Shown: positions 1-8,129 of the stretch, piece after piece | Numbering within the stretch: the first letter of the stretch is position 1 | Layout: the number at the start of each line of letters is the position of its first letter | Assembly (NCBI GenBank): GCA_964446285.1 | Contig: CAYUNT010000114.1 | Coordinates: 1 to 14,577, forward strand | From: CAYUNT01 sp964446285 | Lineage (GTDB): Bacteria; Sumerlaeota; Sumerlaeia; SLMS01; CAYUNT01 | Direction of reading: 5' to 3' | Length of the DNA: 14,577 nucleotides | Position numbers and translations under genes: made by a program | The notes under the pieces: model-generated | The model's database searches: none | Seen by the model: the letters and a program-made list of their open reading frames with translations, nothing else | Told to the model about the DNA's origin: nothing

Positions 1-376
1 AAGAGCCGCGCCTATGTCACGTCCGTGAACAGCTCCAGCGCCCCCGGCACCGCCAACTCCTCCCACTCCCCGCCCGCTTCTTTCCATCCCGCGCACAGTG
101 AAAGTGCCTCCGAATCCCGGCGTGTGCAAATGGCATTTTGCCCTCGGACAGGGCCGCCTGCCTTGTTTCATTCTCTCTGGAAAAAGAATTCGCTAGACAG
201 CGTTGGGGACGGCGGCAAACAAGCGAAACCAGAGGGACGGCGCCCGGATGCGCGCTTGCGCGGCGCTTTTGCGATGCCGAGGCGGAAAAGGCACGCGGCC
301 TTTCCGGCGCTCCATTCATCATCATCCGGCGCATCGCCCTCCAATTCATCCCGCTCCCCATTGGAAATTTGTTGAT
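1..376. other. Non-coding leader of lon with a possible minus-strand gene remnant
   Basis: No convincing gene is visible here. The strand that is + for lon is pyrimidine-rich at 50-110. The lon frame stays open back to about 203, but that extension is Arg/His/Pro-rich, unlike Lon N-termini, and is best read as untranslated leader. On the minus strand one frame is open from 167 down to a TAG at 14-12 (51 codons). Its last 25 or so codons have coding-like G/C-ending third positions and a plausible composition ending in ELFTDVT. It has no start codon and is closed upstream by a TGA at 170-168. It could be the degraded tail of a gene, or chance. A short GGAA at 363-366, ten bases before the lon ATG, is the only ribosome-binding-site candidate. 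No sigma-70 promoter or CIRCE heat-shock operator was recognised. Confidence 0.5.
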
Positions 377-2800
377 ATGCCAGAAGAAGCCTTTGAATCC
401 ATTATCGCGCCGGTGCTGCCGCTCAAGGAAATGGTGGTTTTTCCGAGCGCGGTTACGCCGTTGTTTGTCATGCGTCCGCGCTCGCTCGCCGCGCTCGAAG
501 AAGCCCTTTCCAAGGACAAAATCCTGTTCCTGCTGGCGCAGCGCGACATGGACACGGAAAACCCCGCGCCCGAGGACCTGCATCGCGTCGGCTGCGTGGC
601 GGAAATTCTCCAGGTTCTGCGCGTTCCCGACGGCACGGCCAAAATCCTCATCGAGGGCAAATACGCCGCGAAGGTTGTGGATTTTCTCAAGAATGACCAG
701 TATTTTCAGGCCCTTGTGGTGCGGCTCAAGATCGACTGCAAGGACTCGCGCCACATGGAAGCGCTCAAGCGCACGGTGCTGAATCAGTTCGAGACCTACG
801 CGCGCGCCAGCGAACGCATTCCAGAAGACTTATACAATTCCATCCGCGCCATCGGCGACAGCGCCGCCCTCGTTAATGCTGTCGCCAATTATGTTTCGCT
901 CAAACTCAGCGACAAGCAGCGCCTCCTCGAAATCCAGAACATCGAGGAAAAATACCTGGTCCTGGCGCAGCTCATGAGCCAGGAAAACGAACTGCTCGAC
1001 CTCGAAAATAAAATCCTCGGGCAGGTCAAAAGCCAGATCGGAAAAAGCCAGCGCGAATACTACCTTCAGGAACAGCTGAAGGTCATTGAGAAGGAATTGG
1101 GCGTCGGCGAAGAGGACGCCGAGCTGGCGGAACTAAGCGAGCGCGTAAAGTCGTCGAAGATGAGCACAGAGGCGGAGGAAAAGGCCAAACGCGAGATTTC
1201 GCGCATGGCGCGCATGGCGCCGCTTTCGCCCGAGGCGGGCGTTTCGCGCAGTTACGTCGAGTGGCTCGTGGACATTCCTTGGAAAAAGGCAACAAAGGAC
1301 CGCATCGACTTGCGGCGCGCGCAAAAAATCCTCGATGAGGACCACTACGGCCTGAAGCGCGTAAAAGAACGCATTGTGGAATTCCTCGCCGTGGCGAAAC
1401 TCGTCAAAGAAATCCACGGTCCCATCTTGTGTTTCGTCGGCCCGCCCGGCGTCGGCAAAACATCTCTCGGGCGCTCGATTGCGCGCTGCCTCGGACGCAA
1501 ATTTGTCCGCGTGTCGCTCGGCGGCGTGCGCGACGAAGCCGAAATCCGCGGACACCGCCGCACTTATGTCGGCGCGCTCCCCGGAAAAATCATCCAGGGC
1601 ATGAAAAAAGCCGGCACGGTAAATCCCGTGTTCCTGCTGGATGAAGTGGACAAAATGTCCGTGGATTTCCGCGGCGATCCGGCCTCCGCGCTGCTCGAAG
1701 TGCTCGACCCCGAGCAAAACAAAGGATTCAACGATCATTACCTTGAAGTGGATTACGATTTATCGCGCGTGCTGTTCATCACGACGGCCAACACGACCGA
1801 CGGCATCCCGCTTCCGCTGCAAGACCGCATGGAAATCCTGCGCCTGCCCGGATACACGGAAGACGAAAAACGGCGCATCGCGGAGATATTCCTCGTGCCG
1901 CGCCAAATGAAAGCGCACGGCCTGCCCACCGCCTCGATTCGCTTTCCGCGCGAGGGAATCGACGAAATCATCCTCCACTACACGCGCGAGGCGGGCGTTC
2001 GCAATCTCGAGCGCCAGGTGGCGACGATCTGCCGCAAGGTGGCCCGCCAGTGGGTGGAGGGTGAAAAGACCGCCACGGAAAAGAAATCCGCCGCGAATGG
2101 CCAATCCGCACAGGGCGAAGCCGCCGGCAACGGCACAGCCGCCGCAGGACGAGCGCGCCGCGCCCGTGAAATCGCCGTCACCCCCGAAAAAGTCCAGGAG
2201 TTGCTTGGTCCGCGCCAGCATCACGAACAAGAAATCGAACGCGAACCCGAAGTGGGATTGTCGCTCGGATTGGCCTGGACCGAAGTCGGCGGCGAACTCC
2301 TCCCGACGGAAACCACGCTGATGAAGGGTCGCGGCAACTTGATTTTGACAGGAAAACTCGGCGAGGTCATGCAGGAAAGCGCCAAAACCGCTTTGAGTTT
2401 CATCCGCGCCCACGCCGAACAATACAACGTCCGGCCATCATTTTACCGCGACACCGACCTGCACGTTCACATTCCCGAGGGCGCCATCCCGAAAGACGGC
2501 CCTTCGGCGGGCGTTACGCTTGCCACCTCAATGATTTCGGCGTTGTCGGGCATTCCCGTGCGCCAGGACCTTGCAATGACGGGCGAGATCACACTGCGCG
2601 GCAAGGTGCTCAAGATCGGCGGATTGAAGGAAAAGGTGCTTGCCGCGCACCGCAACTGCATTCGCGCCGTCATCTTGCCCGCGGATAACATTGGCGAACT
2701 CGAAGACATTTCCGAAGAAGTGCGCAAGGACATCCAATTCATTCCCGTGCGCCGCCTCGAAGAAGTTCTCGACGCCGCCCTCGTCCGCCAAACGCAGTAG
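377..2800 (+). CDS. lon: ATP-dependent Lon protease (endopeptidase La)
   Basis: This is a complete 807-residue Lon, a cytoplasmic homohexameric AAA+ serine protease that unfolds and degrades damaged or regulatory proteins. The N-terminal substrate-binding domain starts at once (VLPLKEMVVFP, about residues 12-22) and runs to about 205, followed by a helical region. The ATPase domain has Walker A GPPGVGKT at 355-362 and Walker B FLLDEVD at 419-425. The protease domain has the catalytic Ser/Lys dyad: S710 in DGPSAG and K753 in GLKEK. The 43-residue spacing equals that of E. coli S679/K722. The ATG at 377 is chosen because the homologous N-terminus begins there and GGAA lies at 363-366; an in-frame extension to 203 is not Lon-like. 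One oddity is a Lys/Ala/Gly-rich low-complexity insert at about 560-597 between the ATPase and protease domains, which explains most of the extra length over the usual 780 or so residues. The gene ends with TAG and a hairpin follows. Confidence 0.97.
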   Translation: MPEEAFESIIAPVLPLKEMVVFPSAVTPLFVMRPRSLAALEEALSKDKILFLLAQRDMDTENPAPEDLHRVGCVAEILQVLRVPDGTAKILIEGKYAAKVVDFLKNDQYFQALVVRLKIDCKDSRHMEALKRTVLNQFETYARASERIPEDLYNSIRAIGDSAALVNAVANYVSLKLSDKQRLLEIQNIEEKYLVLAQLMSQENELLDLENKILGQVKSQIGKSQREYYLQEQLKVIEKELGVGEEDAELAELSERVKSSKMSTEAEEKAKREISRMARMAPLSPEAGVSRSYVEWLVDIPWKKATKDRIDLRRAQKILDEDHYGLKRVKERIVEFLAVAKLVKEIHGPILCFVGPPGVGKTSLGRSIARCLGRKFVRVSLGGVRDEAEIRGHRRTYVGALPGKIIQGMKKAGTVNPVFLLDEVDKMSVDFRGDPASALLEVLDPEQNKGFNDHYLEVDYDLSRVLFITTANTTDGIPLPLQDRMEILRLPGYTEDEKRRIAEIFLVPRQMKAHGLPTASIRFPREGIDEIILHYTREAGVRNLERQVATICRKVARQWVEGEKTATEKKSAANGQSAQGEAAGNGTAAAGRARRAREIAVTPEKVQELLGPRQHHEQEIEREPEVGLSLGLAWTEVGGELLPTETTLMKGRGNLILTGKLGEVMQESAKTALSFIRAHAEQYNVRPSFYRDTDLHVHIPEGAIPKDGPSAGVTLATSMISALSGIPVRQDLAMTGEITLRGKVLKIGGLKEKVLAAHRNCIRAVILPADNIGELEDISEEVRKDIQFIPVRRLEEVLDAALVRQTQ

Positions 2801-2824
2801 CTGTCCAGGAAAACGCCTCTTCTT

Positions 2825-2859
2825 TGCCATTTCTTGCAGCGGCAATGGCATTTTGTTTT
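2825..2859 (+). terminator. Probable intrinsic terminator after lon
   Basis: An inverted repeat TGCCATT (2825-2831) / AATGGCA (2844-2850) forms a perfect 7-bp stem with a 12-nt loop. It is followed directly by the T-rich run TTTTGTTTT (2851-2859). It sits 25 bases after the lon stop, where a Rho-independent terminator would be expected. The stem is short and only moderately GC-rich, so it may be weak and allow read-through towards the next gene 117 nt away. Confidence 0.5.
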
Positions 2860-2975
2860 CTGGCTTTTTGCCTATTCCCACCGCGCTCAAATCTTTTGGC
2901 ATGCTCCTTCTCTTTGCGAATGCCAGGAAAGCAATTTCTCCTAATCAGATCGCAGCAACTCCTGGAGGAAAAAAC

Positions 2976-3686
2976 ATGCTCCCTCGCGTCATCATCCACA
3001 ATGCAGTGAGTATGAATGGCCAGACCACTGGATTCCCTGTCGATCTCGGGCTTTATTATGGCCTGGTTTCGCGCTGGAAAGAAAACGCAACGCTCGCGGG
3101 TGCAGACACCCTCCTCGCGGCGGCGCGGGAATTCCAAATGGAAGAGGATGAAAATGCGCCCGATAAAGATCCAAGAAAACGTTGCGCCGATTGCGCCCCT
3201 GACTTTCCGCCGCCCGATCCCAAGGACCCGCGGCCATTGCTCGTGGTTCCAGACAGCCGTGGGCGCATCAAATTCTGGAATTCGCTTCGCCAGCAGCCAT
3301 ATTGGCGCGGCGTGCTCGTTTTATGCAGTCACTCCACGCCGCGAAAGCATATAAAATACCTGGAAAATGGCGGCATCAAATACCGCGTCCTCGGCGAAAA
3401 ACGCGTGGACCTCAAGGCCGCACTCGAGATGTTGCGAACGGAGTTCCGCGCCAAAACTATTCGCGTGGATAGCGGTGGCGCCCTCAATACAGCGCTTCTT
3501 CAAGCCGGTTTGGTGAATGAAGTCAGCCTTCTCATTCATCCCTGTGTGCCAGGCAAAGGACCTGCTCACGCATTCTTTCAAATGCCCATTTCGAAAGCAG
3601 ATGTTCCGCCACTCAACCTCCGCCTTGTTCATTATGAAAAACTGAAAGGCGGCATCCTCTGGATTATATATCGAATTCCCAAATAA
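2976..3686 (+). CDS. RibD C-terminal-type reductase (dihydrofolate reductase fold)
   Basis: This 236-residue protein resembles the reductase half of RibD and stand-alone pyrimidine reductases. Those enzymes reduce the ribosyl side chain of the diaminopyrimidine intermediate of riboflavin synthesis using NAD(P)H. Family signatures are the opening strand and loop IIHNAVSMNGQTTGF (6-20), the LAGADTLL segment (40-47) and the C-terminal block VDSGGALNTALLQAGLVNEV (164-183), where the dinucleotide phosphates are normally bound. No zinc-binding cytidine-deaminase domain precedes it. A charged insert at about 54-83 contains CADC (70-73), unusual for the family. The ATG at 2976 is preceded by a strong GGAGG-type site (CTGGAGGAA, 2962-2970). 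The upstream in-frame extension overlaps the lon 3' end and is not family-like. No other riboflavin gene is nearby, so the exact substrate is uncertain; members of this family also reduce other pterin-like or unknown compounds. Confidence 0.82.
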   Translation: MLPRVIIHNAVSMNGQTTGFPVDLGLYYGLVSRWKENATLAGADTLLAAAREFQMEEDENAPDKDPRKRCADCAPDFPPPDPKDPRPLLVVPDSRGRIKFWNSLRQQPYWRGVLVLCSHSTPRKHIKYLENGGIKYRVLGEKRVDLKAALEMLRTEFRAKTIRVDSGGALNTALLQAGLVNEVSLLIHPCVPGKGPAHAFFQMPISKADVPPLNLRLVHYEKLKGGILWIIYRIPK

Positions 3687-3886
3687 CCGCCGCATATTCC
3701 TACTGATCGGCGCTCCCAACCCGCTTCATTTCGCCGCCGCTCCAACTCGCCGCAGCGCATGAGGTCATGCTTTGTTATTGCCACGCAAGAGTCGAAAATC
3801 GCACAATTTAATTTCAGGGAATCAGGCGCTCGCGCGTCCGGTTTTCCCCTTTTTCTTCACAGTTCTCAGACAGGTGGTTTCTTGCC

Positions 3887-4993
3887 ATGCAACTGGCGCA
3901 GCGGTGCAGCCGAATTGATTCCTCGGGCATCCGAAAGGTTCTTGCCCTGGTTTCATCAATGAAAAATCCGTGCAATCTCTCGATCGGACAGCCGGATTTC
4001 GACGTTCCCGACCCGGTGAAGGAAGCGGCCATCCAAGGCATCCGCGATGGGCAAAATAAATACACCCTCACGGCGGGCATTCCGGCGCTGTGCGAAAAAA
4101 TCATGGACATGTATCGCCGCCGCGGCATCGAGGCCGAAGACGTCATCGTCACCTCGGGCGTATCGGGCGGACTTATGCTCGTGTTCATGGCGCTGCTCAA
4201 TCCGGGCGATGAAGTGCTTATCACCGATCCGTATTTCGTCATGTATAAGCATCTCGTGAATTTCATCGAGGCCAAGCCGGTTTTCGTTGACACCTATCCC
4301 GATTTCCGCCTGCGCCGCGAATCGTTCGAAGCCGCCCTCACCCCGCGAACGCGCATGGTCGTCGTCAACAGCCCGCACAACCCGACCGGCATTGTTTATA
4401 CAGAAGCCGAGTTGCGCATGATGGCGCAGTTCGCCGAGGACCACGACCTGATCCTCGTTTCCGACGACATGTATGAAACGTTCGTTTATGACGGCGAATT
4501 CCAATCGGCGGCGCAATACGCCAAGAATCCGATTGTGATGTCGGGCTTGTCGAAGTCGATGGCAATGACTGGCTGGCGCCTCGGCTGGGCGCTCGGCCCC
4601 AAGAACGTCATCAAGGCAATGGCCAACATCCAGATGTATACATTTGTCTGCGCGCCAAGCCCCGCCCAGGTTTCCGCCATGCCGGCGCTCGACCTCGACC
4701 GCGAGGAAGTTCGCATCAGTTACCGCCGCCGCCGCGACTTGATTTACAATGGCCTTATCGAGGCGGGCTACAAGGTCGAGAAGCCGCAAGGCGCGTTTTA
4801 CATCTTCCCTGAGGCGCCGGGAGGCGATGGCGACGCCTTCTGCCGCCGCGCCCTCGAACACGAGCTTCTCATTGTTCCAGGCAGTGTTTTTTCCGAGCGC
4901 AACTCGAATTTCCGCATCTCGTTTGCCGCGCCTGAGGCCACGCTCCGGCGCGGAGTCGAAATTCTTGCGCAAATCAAGCGCGAAATGTCCTAG
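3887..4993 (+). CDS. Pyridoxal-phosphate aminotransferase, class I/II
   Basis: This 368-residue fold-type I aminotransferase of the aspartate-aminotransferase superfamily transfers an amino group between an amino acid and a 2-oxo acid through PLP in the cytosol. It shows the N-terminal substrate-loop motif LSIGQPDF (about 32-39), the PLP-ring Asn in HNPTG (N165), the Schiff-base lysine in SGLSKSMAMTGWRLGW (K223) and the C-terminal carboxylate-binding arginine in NFRISF (R343). The ATG at 3887 has AGGTGG nine bases upstream (3872-3877), and the roughly 30 residues before GQPDF match the usual family N-terminus. The in-frame ATG at 3959 would leave too little of it. The 200-nt gap upstream and 91-nt gap downstream argue against tight operon coupling. 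Substrate specificity (aspartate, aromatic, alanine or other) cannot be read from the sequence. Confidence 0.93.
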   Translation: MQLAQRCSRIDSSGIRKVLALVSSMKNPCNLSIGQPDFDVPDPVKEAAIQGIRDGQNKYTLTAGIPALCEKIMDMYRRRGIEAEDVIVTSGVSGGLMLVFMALLNPGDEVLITDPYFVMYKHLVNFIEAKPVFVDTYPDFRLRRESFEAALTPRTRMVVVNSPHNPTGIVYTEAELRMMAQFAEDHDLILVSDDMYETFVYDGEFQSAAQYAKNPIVMSGLSKSMAMTGWRLGWALGPKNVIKAMANIQMYTFVCAPSPAQVSAMPALDLDREEVRISYRRRRDLIYNGLIEAGYKVEKPQGAFYIFPEAPGGDGDAFCRRALEHELLIVPGSVFSERNSNFRISFAAPEATLRRGVEILAQIKREMS

Positions 4994-5084
4994 GCCCCAG
5001 GCAGCGCCGCGAACGGTCCTCTCTTGCAAACGACGCGCCATCGCATAAAGCAGAACGTCCGATTTCCATTCACGGAGAACGACA

Positions 5085-6446
5085 ATGACAATTCGTTTCC
5101 TTGCGAGGCAGATTGCAGTGTGCCTGACGGCGTCCGCCGCCTGCCTGGCCGCATTCGTTGCCAGTGGCGAAAAGGTGTTCGCTCAGACGACGTCAACAAC
5201 CGGCGCCTTTGTCGCCGACGCCGTGGTGCCCATCAATGACCGCACCTACCCCGACGCTGCATTGCTGCTGATTCAAACTGCGCAAAAAAGCCTCCGTATA
5301 TGCCTTTATCAAACTCGCTATTACCGGGACTTTCCAGGCAGTTATTCGAATCAGTTGGTTGACGCGCTGATTCTGGCGCGCAGACGAGGTGTTGACATCT
5401 CGGTTATTGTCGATTCCAGTCCGTGGCGGATGCAAGGCGGCCACGACGAGGAAAACCTCAACGTCGCGGCTCGCTTGGCCCGCGAAGGCTGCCATGCCTA
5501 TCTCGATTCGCCCCTCATCCAAAGCCACCAAAAAATCATCGTGGTGGACGACCGCATCACCGTCGTTGCGTCGTCGAACTGGTCGCATTTTTCGCTCAGC
5601 GTGAATCGCGAGGTGGGCGTGGCCGTCTGGAGCGCGGATGTGGCAAAGTATTTTACGAACTATTTCGAGGCGCGCATCAAGGAAGGCGAGCCGTTTGCCA
5701 TGCCTGCCAATGCGACGCCCTATCCCACGCCCGAATTGCAGATTACGCCGCTTCCGCCGGGCACGGTGAAGGGCGGGATTTCCGAAGACAGAAAGCCCCT
5801 CACTGCCGAGGAATTCGCCTCTTCGCTCAAGGTTCCGCTGGCGCGCCAAGTGCCGCTCGAAAGCCTCAGCAACCGCGACTATTATCCTCGCCTGCACGAG
5901 GCCATCTCGAAGGCCGCGCGTTCAGTGGACTTGGTTCAGGACTACGCGCTCTACTATTTCGAGCCGCCCAAAGCCGACACCACGCCTGTTCCCGGATCGC
6001 GTCCCGCCGGGGTTCCCTCGCTTACTAACATGCTTTTCGAGGACTTGGCCGCCGCCCGGCGGCGCGGATTGCCTGTGCGCGCCGTGCTCAATTTCGGCGT
6101 GGGCCAGGATGGAGCGGCGCGATTCTCCGGACGCGACTTCGCCATGCGCCTGAGCGCACTGGGCGTCGATGCCCGCCGCGACGATCCGCTCGAAAACCTC
6201 CACGCCAAAATGCTTCTCATTGACGACGAAGTTATCGTGGTCGGCTCCACAAACTGGTCCTATCAGGCCGTCGAGTTGAACAACGAATGCTCGCTTCTTT
6301 TGCGCTCGAAGGAACTCGGCGCGCATTATCGAAAGTGGGTGGATTCCGTCGTCTCGCGCTCGACGCCCGTAACGGAACCCGAGCCACGCTTCACTCCCGC
6401 GCCATCCCCCACCGCAGGCGCCGCAAACAAAGCCGAGACGGAATAA
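5085..6446 (+). CDS. Exported phospholipase D-like protein with two HKD motifs
   Basis: This 453-residue protein begins with a Sec signal peptide: basic n-region, hydrophobic core about 10-26 and probable cleavage after VFA (A33). Two PLD half-domains follow. The first has H148-x-K150-x4-D155 within SHQKIIVVDD and a following SSNWS/NREV block. The second has H373-x-K375-x4-D380 within LHAKMLLIDD and a following GSTNWS/NNEC block. A complete HKD pair forms the active site of PLD-superfamily phosphodiesterases (phospholipases, cardiolipin synthases, Nuc-type nucleases), working through a phospho-histidine intermediate. A linker of roughly 90 residues separates the halves, and the C-terminus (about 422-453) is Pro/Thr/Ala-rich and probably disordered. 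GGAG at 5074-5077 supports the ATG at 5085. No transmembrane segments remain after the signal peptide, so a periplasmic or secreted enzyme is more likely than a cardiolipin synthase. Whether it cuts lipid or nucleic acid is not resolvable. It converges with the phage-like portal gene, with 26 bases between the stops. Confidence 0.88.
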   Translation: MTIRFLARQIAVCLTASAACLAAFVASGEKVFAQTTSTTGAFVADAVVPINDRTYPDAALLLIQTAQKSLRICLYQTRYYRDFPGSYSNQLVDALILARRRGVDISVIVDSSPWRMQGGHDEENLNVAARLAREGCHAYLDSPLIQSHQKIIVVDDRITVVASSNWSHFSLSVNREVGVAVWSADVAKYFTNYFEARIKEGEPFAMPANATPYPTPELQITPLPPGTVKGGISEDRKPLTAEEFASSLKVPLARQVPLESLSNRDYYPRLHEAISKAARSVDLVQDYALYYFEPPKADTTPVPGSRPAGVPSLTNMLFEDLAAARRRGLPVRAVLNFGVGQDGAARFSGRDFAMRLSALGVDARRDDPLENLHAKMLLIDDEVIVVGSTNWSYQAVELNNECSLLLRSKELGAHYRKWVDSVVSRSTPVTEPEPRFTPAPSPTAGAANKAETE

Positions 6447-6472
6447 CGCAAAGAAATTCCACTGTCTTCTGA

Positions 6473-8056
6473 TCATTCGGCGGGTTCGGCTTCGGACTCG
6501 CGGGCGTCGCCGGTGTGTTCTTTCGGGTCCTGAGCATACTCATTGCGCAGGCGTCCGCTTGGATTGCTTTTGGCGTCGCTGGCGGCAGAACCGGACAAAC
6601 CTGACGCAGCCTGCGGCGGCGCATCGCCCCAGGCAACCGGGGGCAATCCAAGCGCCGAACGCACTTCGTTGATTGTCAGCACGCCAAATTGCAGGTGATA
6701 CTGATACAAATTGGCGTCGTCGTAGCGCAGCGCCTTCTCGCCCGGACGCGGCTCGGGGCGGCCATAATAACGGTAAAAGTGCGACAGCGGCAGCGGAACG
6801 CCCATCGCAACCAGCGAGCGGTCAATTTCCGCCTCGGCCCGCAAATCGGAGTCCGGGCGCGTGTCGATTTCCCAGCGCGGCGCGGGAACGCCCGGGCCGA
6901 GGTTGAACCGCACAAGCCACGGAATCAGCGAGCGGTTGATGACTTCCATAAGCAATTTTGCATCCGCCTCGACGTATTCCGAGCGGACGCGCTGATGGAT
7001 TTCGCCAAGCGCCAGACTGCCTGTCCGGCGGCCTTCCGAAGCCGTAAGGGTCGCCCCCAGAACGATTTTCGACATCTCGTCATTGCACCAGTCGGCAAAA
7101 TCCCGGTAGGTGGCTCCGTCGCCCGAGCGCCGCGCCTCCAGAAACTCGATGCCCATTCCCTCGGGCAGCGTAACGCCCGTGTCGCTCTGCAGCGCCTCGA
7201 TCACTTCGAGCAGGCGGCGGCGCTCCTCGTCCGATGCGCCCGCGGCGTATTTGCCCACCACGGCCGGCGCGCCAAACCGCTCATTGTAAATCGCCCAGAA
7301 CTTGAGGTTGTGCTTTTTGAACCAATAATACCAGTAGCACTTGAGGGCAAGGCCCTTGCCGTAGGGATTTCCGCGCGCGCTGCCGAAGGAAAGGACAAGG
7401 AATTTGCGCTCGGGCGGCGCAACGGGCGCGCCACACGGAATGCCCGCGCCGGGCGGCGTCAGGATGGATTCTGGCGCGGAGCGCTCGCCAGCAGACGGAG
7501 GGGGGGCATATCCGAAGGGGGTGAGTCCGGGCGCGGCGAGATAGCGCAACGCGCCATCGCGAGTGAAAACGAAAAGGTCCTGCGGGCACCCGCGGAGCTC
7601 CTCCACGCCAATCGTGCCGTCGGCGTTGATCTTCCATAAAATCTCGACGACGGCGAATCCCTTGGCGAGGGCATCAAGGAGCGAAAGAAGTCCTTGCTCG
7701 AACGCCGGGATGTCCGCAAGAAGCCGCCGGACAAGACGGGCGGCCTCGGAGGCGGCGGGGGTGTCGTCAGCGGGAACCACCTGGCGGTCGCGCGCCAGCA
7801 CGCCGTTTTTGCGCGTCTGGAGGACGGCGTAGTAGTGCCCGTCTTTGTCTTCCATTTCCTGGAAAAGATCGTAGAGTCCGCGATGGCCGCGTCCCTGGGC
7901 GGATTCGGCGCGCAAGGCCGCAATGGCGCTTTCGTCGCGGTCGAAATCCACGGCAAACGTCCCGGGAGCGGGGCGGAGCAGAGGGCGGGTGAGATCGCGG
8001 CTGAATGGATCGGGCATTCTGCTGTGGGTCAGTTCGGGCGTGATGGGGGGCGTCAT
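6473..8056 (-). CDS. Mu gp29-like phage portal protein (DUF935 family)
   Basis: This 527-residue protein matches the portal family of phage Mu gp29. Portals form the dodecameric ring at one capsid vertex through which DNA is packaged and ejected. Visible signatures are the N-terminal MEDKDGHYYAVLQTRK block (68-83); LSFGSARGNPYGKGLALKCY (222-241) followed by an aromatic-rich stretch; KFWAIYNERFGAPAVVGKY (252-270); ILGATLT-like VLGATLTAS (332-340) followed by GSLALGEIHQRVR (346-358); and the C-terminal VLTINEVRSALGLPPVAWGD (459-478) typical of portals. Length is close to Mu gp29. An ATG at 8056, reading TCTCCCAATGACG, is preceded by a purine-rich AAGGAAAGG and is preferred over in-frame codons further upstream. 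The ORF is intact and shares the GC3 bias of its neighbours. The usual partners are absent: no terminase lies upstream and no gp30/F-like head protein or capsid gene downstream. It could be a domesticated or relic gene, or part of a satellite. Confidence 0.85.
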   Translation of the reverse strand: MTPPITPELTHSRMPDPFSRDLTRPLLRPAPGTFAVDFDRDESAIAALRAESAQGRGHRGLYDLFQEMEDKDGHYYAVLQTRKNGVLARDRQVVPADDTPAASEAARLVRRLLADIPAFEQGLLSLLDALAKGFAVVEILWKINADGTIGVEELRGCPQDLFVFTRDGALRYLAAPGLTPFGYAPPPSAGERSAPESILTPPGAGIPCGAPVAPPERKFLVLSFGSARGNPYGKGLALKCYWYYWFKKHNLKFWAIYNERFGAPAVVGKYAAGASDEERRRLLEVIEALQSDTGVTLPEGMGIEFLEARRSGDGATYRDFADWCNDEMSKIVLGATLTASEGRRTGSLALGEIHQRVRSEYVEADAKLLMEVINRSLIPWLVRFNLGPGVPAPRWEIDTRPDSDLRAEAEIDRSLVAMGVPLPLSHFYRYYGRPEPRPGEKALRYDDANLYQYHLQFGVLTINEVRSALGLPPVAWGDAPPQAASGLSGSAASDAKSNPSGRLRNEYAQDPKEHTGDARESEAEPAE

Positions 8057-8129
8057 TGGGAGAAAACCTTTCCTTGATTGAAATGTGCGCTGCAGGCGCG
8101 GGACCGCGAGCGCTGGATCGTGGATCGCT

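Noticed and set aside
203..376. Upstream in-frame extension of the lon ORF
   Set aside because: The added 58 residues are Arg/His/Pro-rich, do not resemble any Lon N-terminus, and the ATG at 377 fits both the domain start and a GGAA site.
1760..2422. Long minus-strand frame inside lon
   Set aside because: It lies antisense to a clearly conserved Lon and is a by-product of high GC and codon bias; no family resemblance.
3956..5041. 361-codon minus-strand frame over the aminotransferase
   Set aside because: It is antisense to a complete aminotransferase with all motifs, and its His/Arg/Asp-rich composition is typical of a shadow frame.
6689..7639. 316-codon plus-strand frame over the portal gene
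   Set aside because: The minus-strand frame carries recognisable portal motifs throughout; the plus-strand frame has shadow-type Arg/Ala composition.
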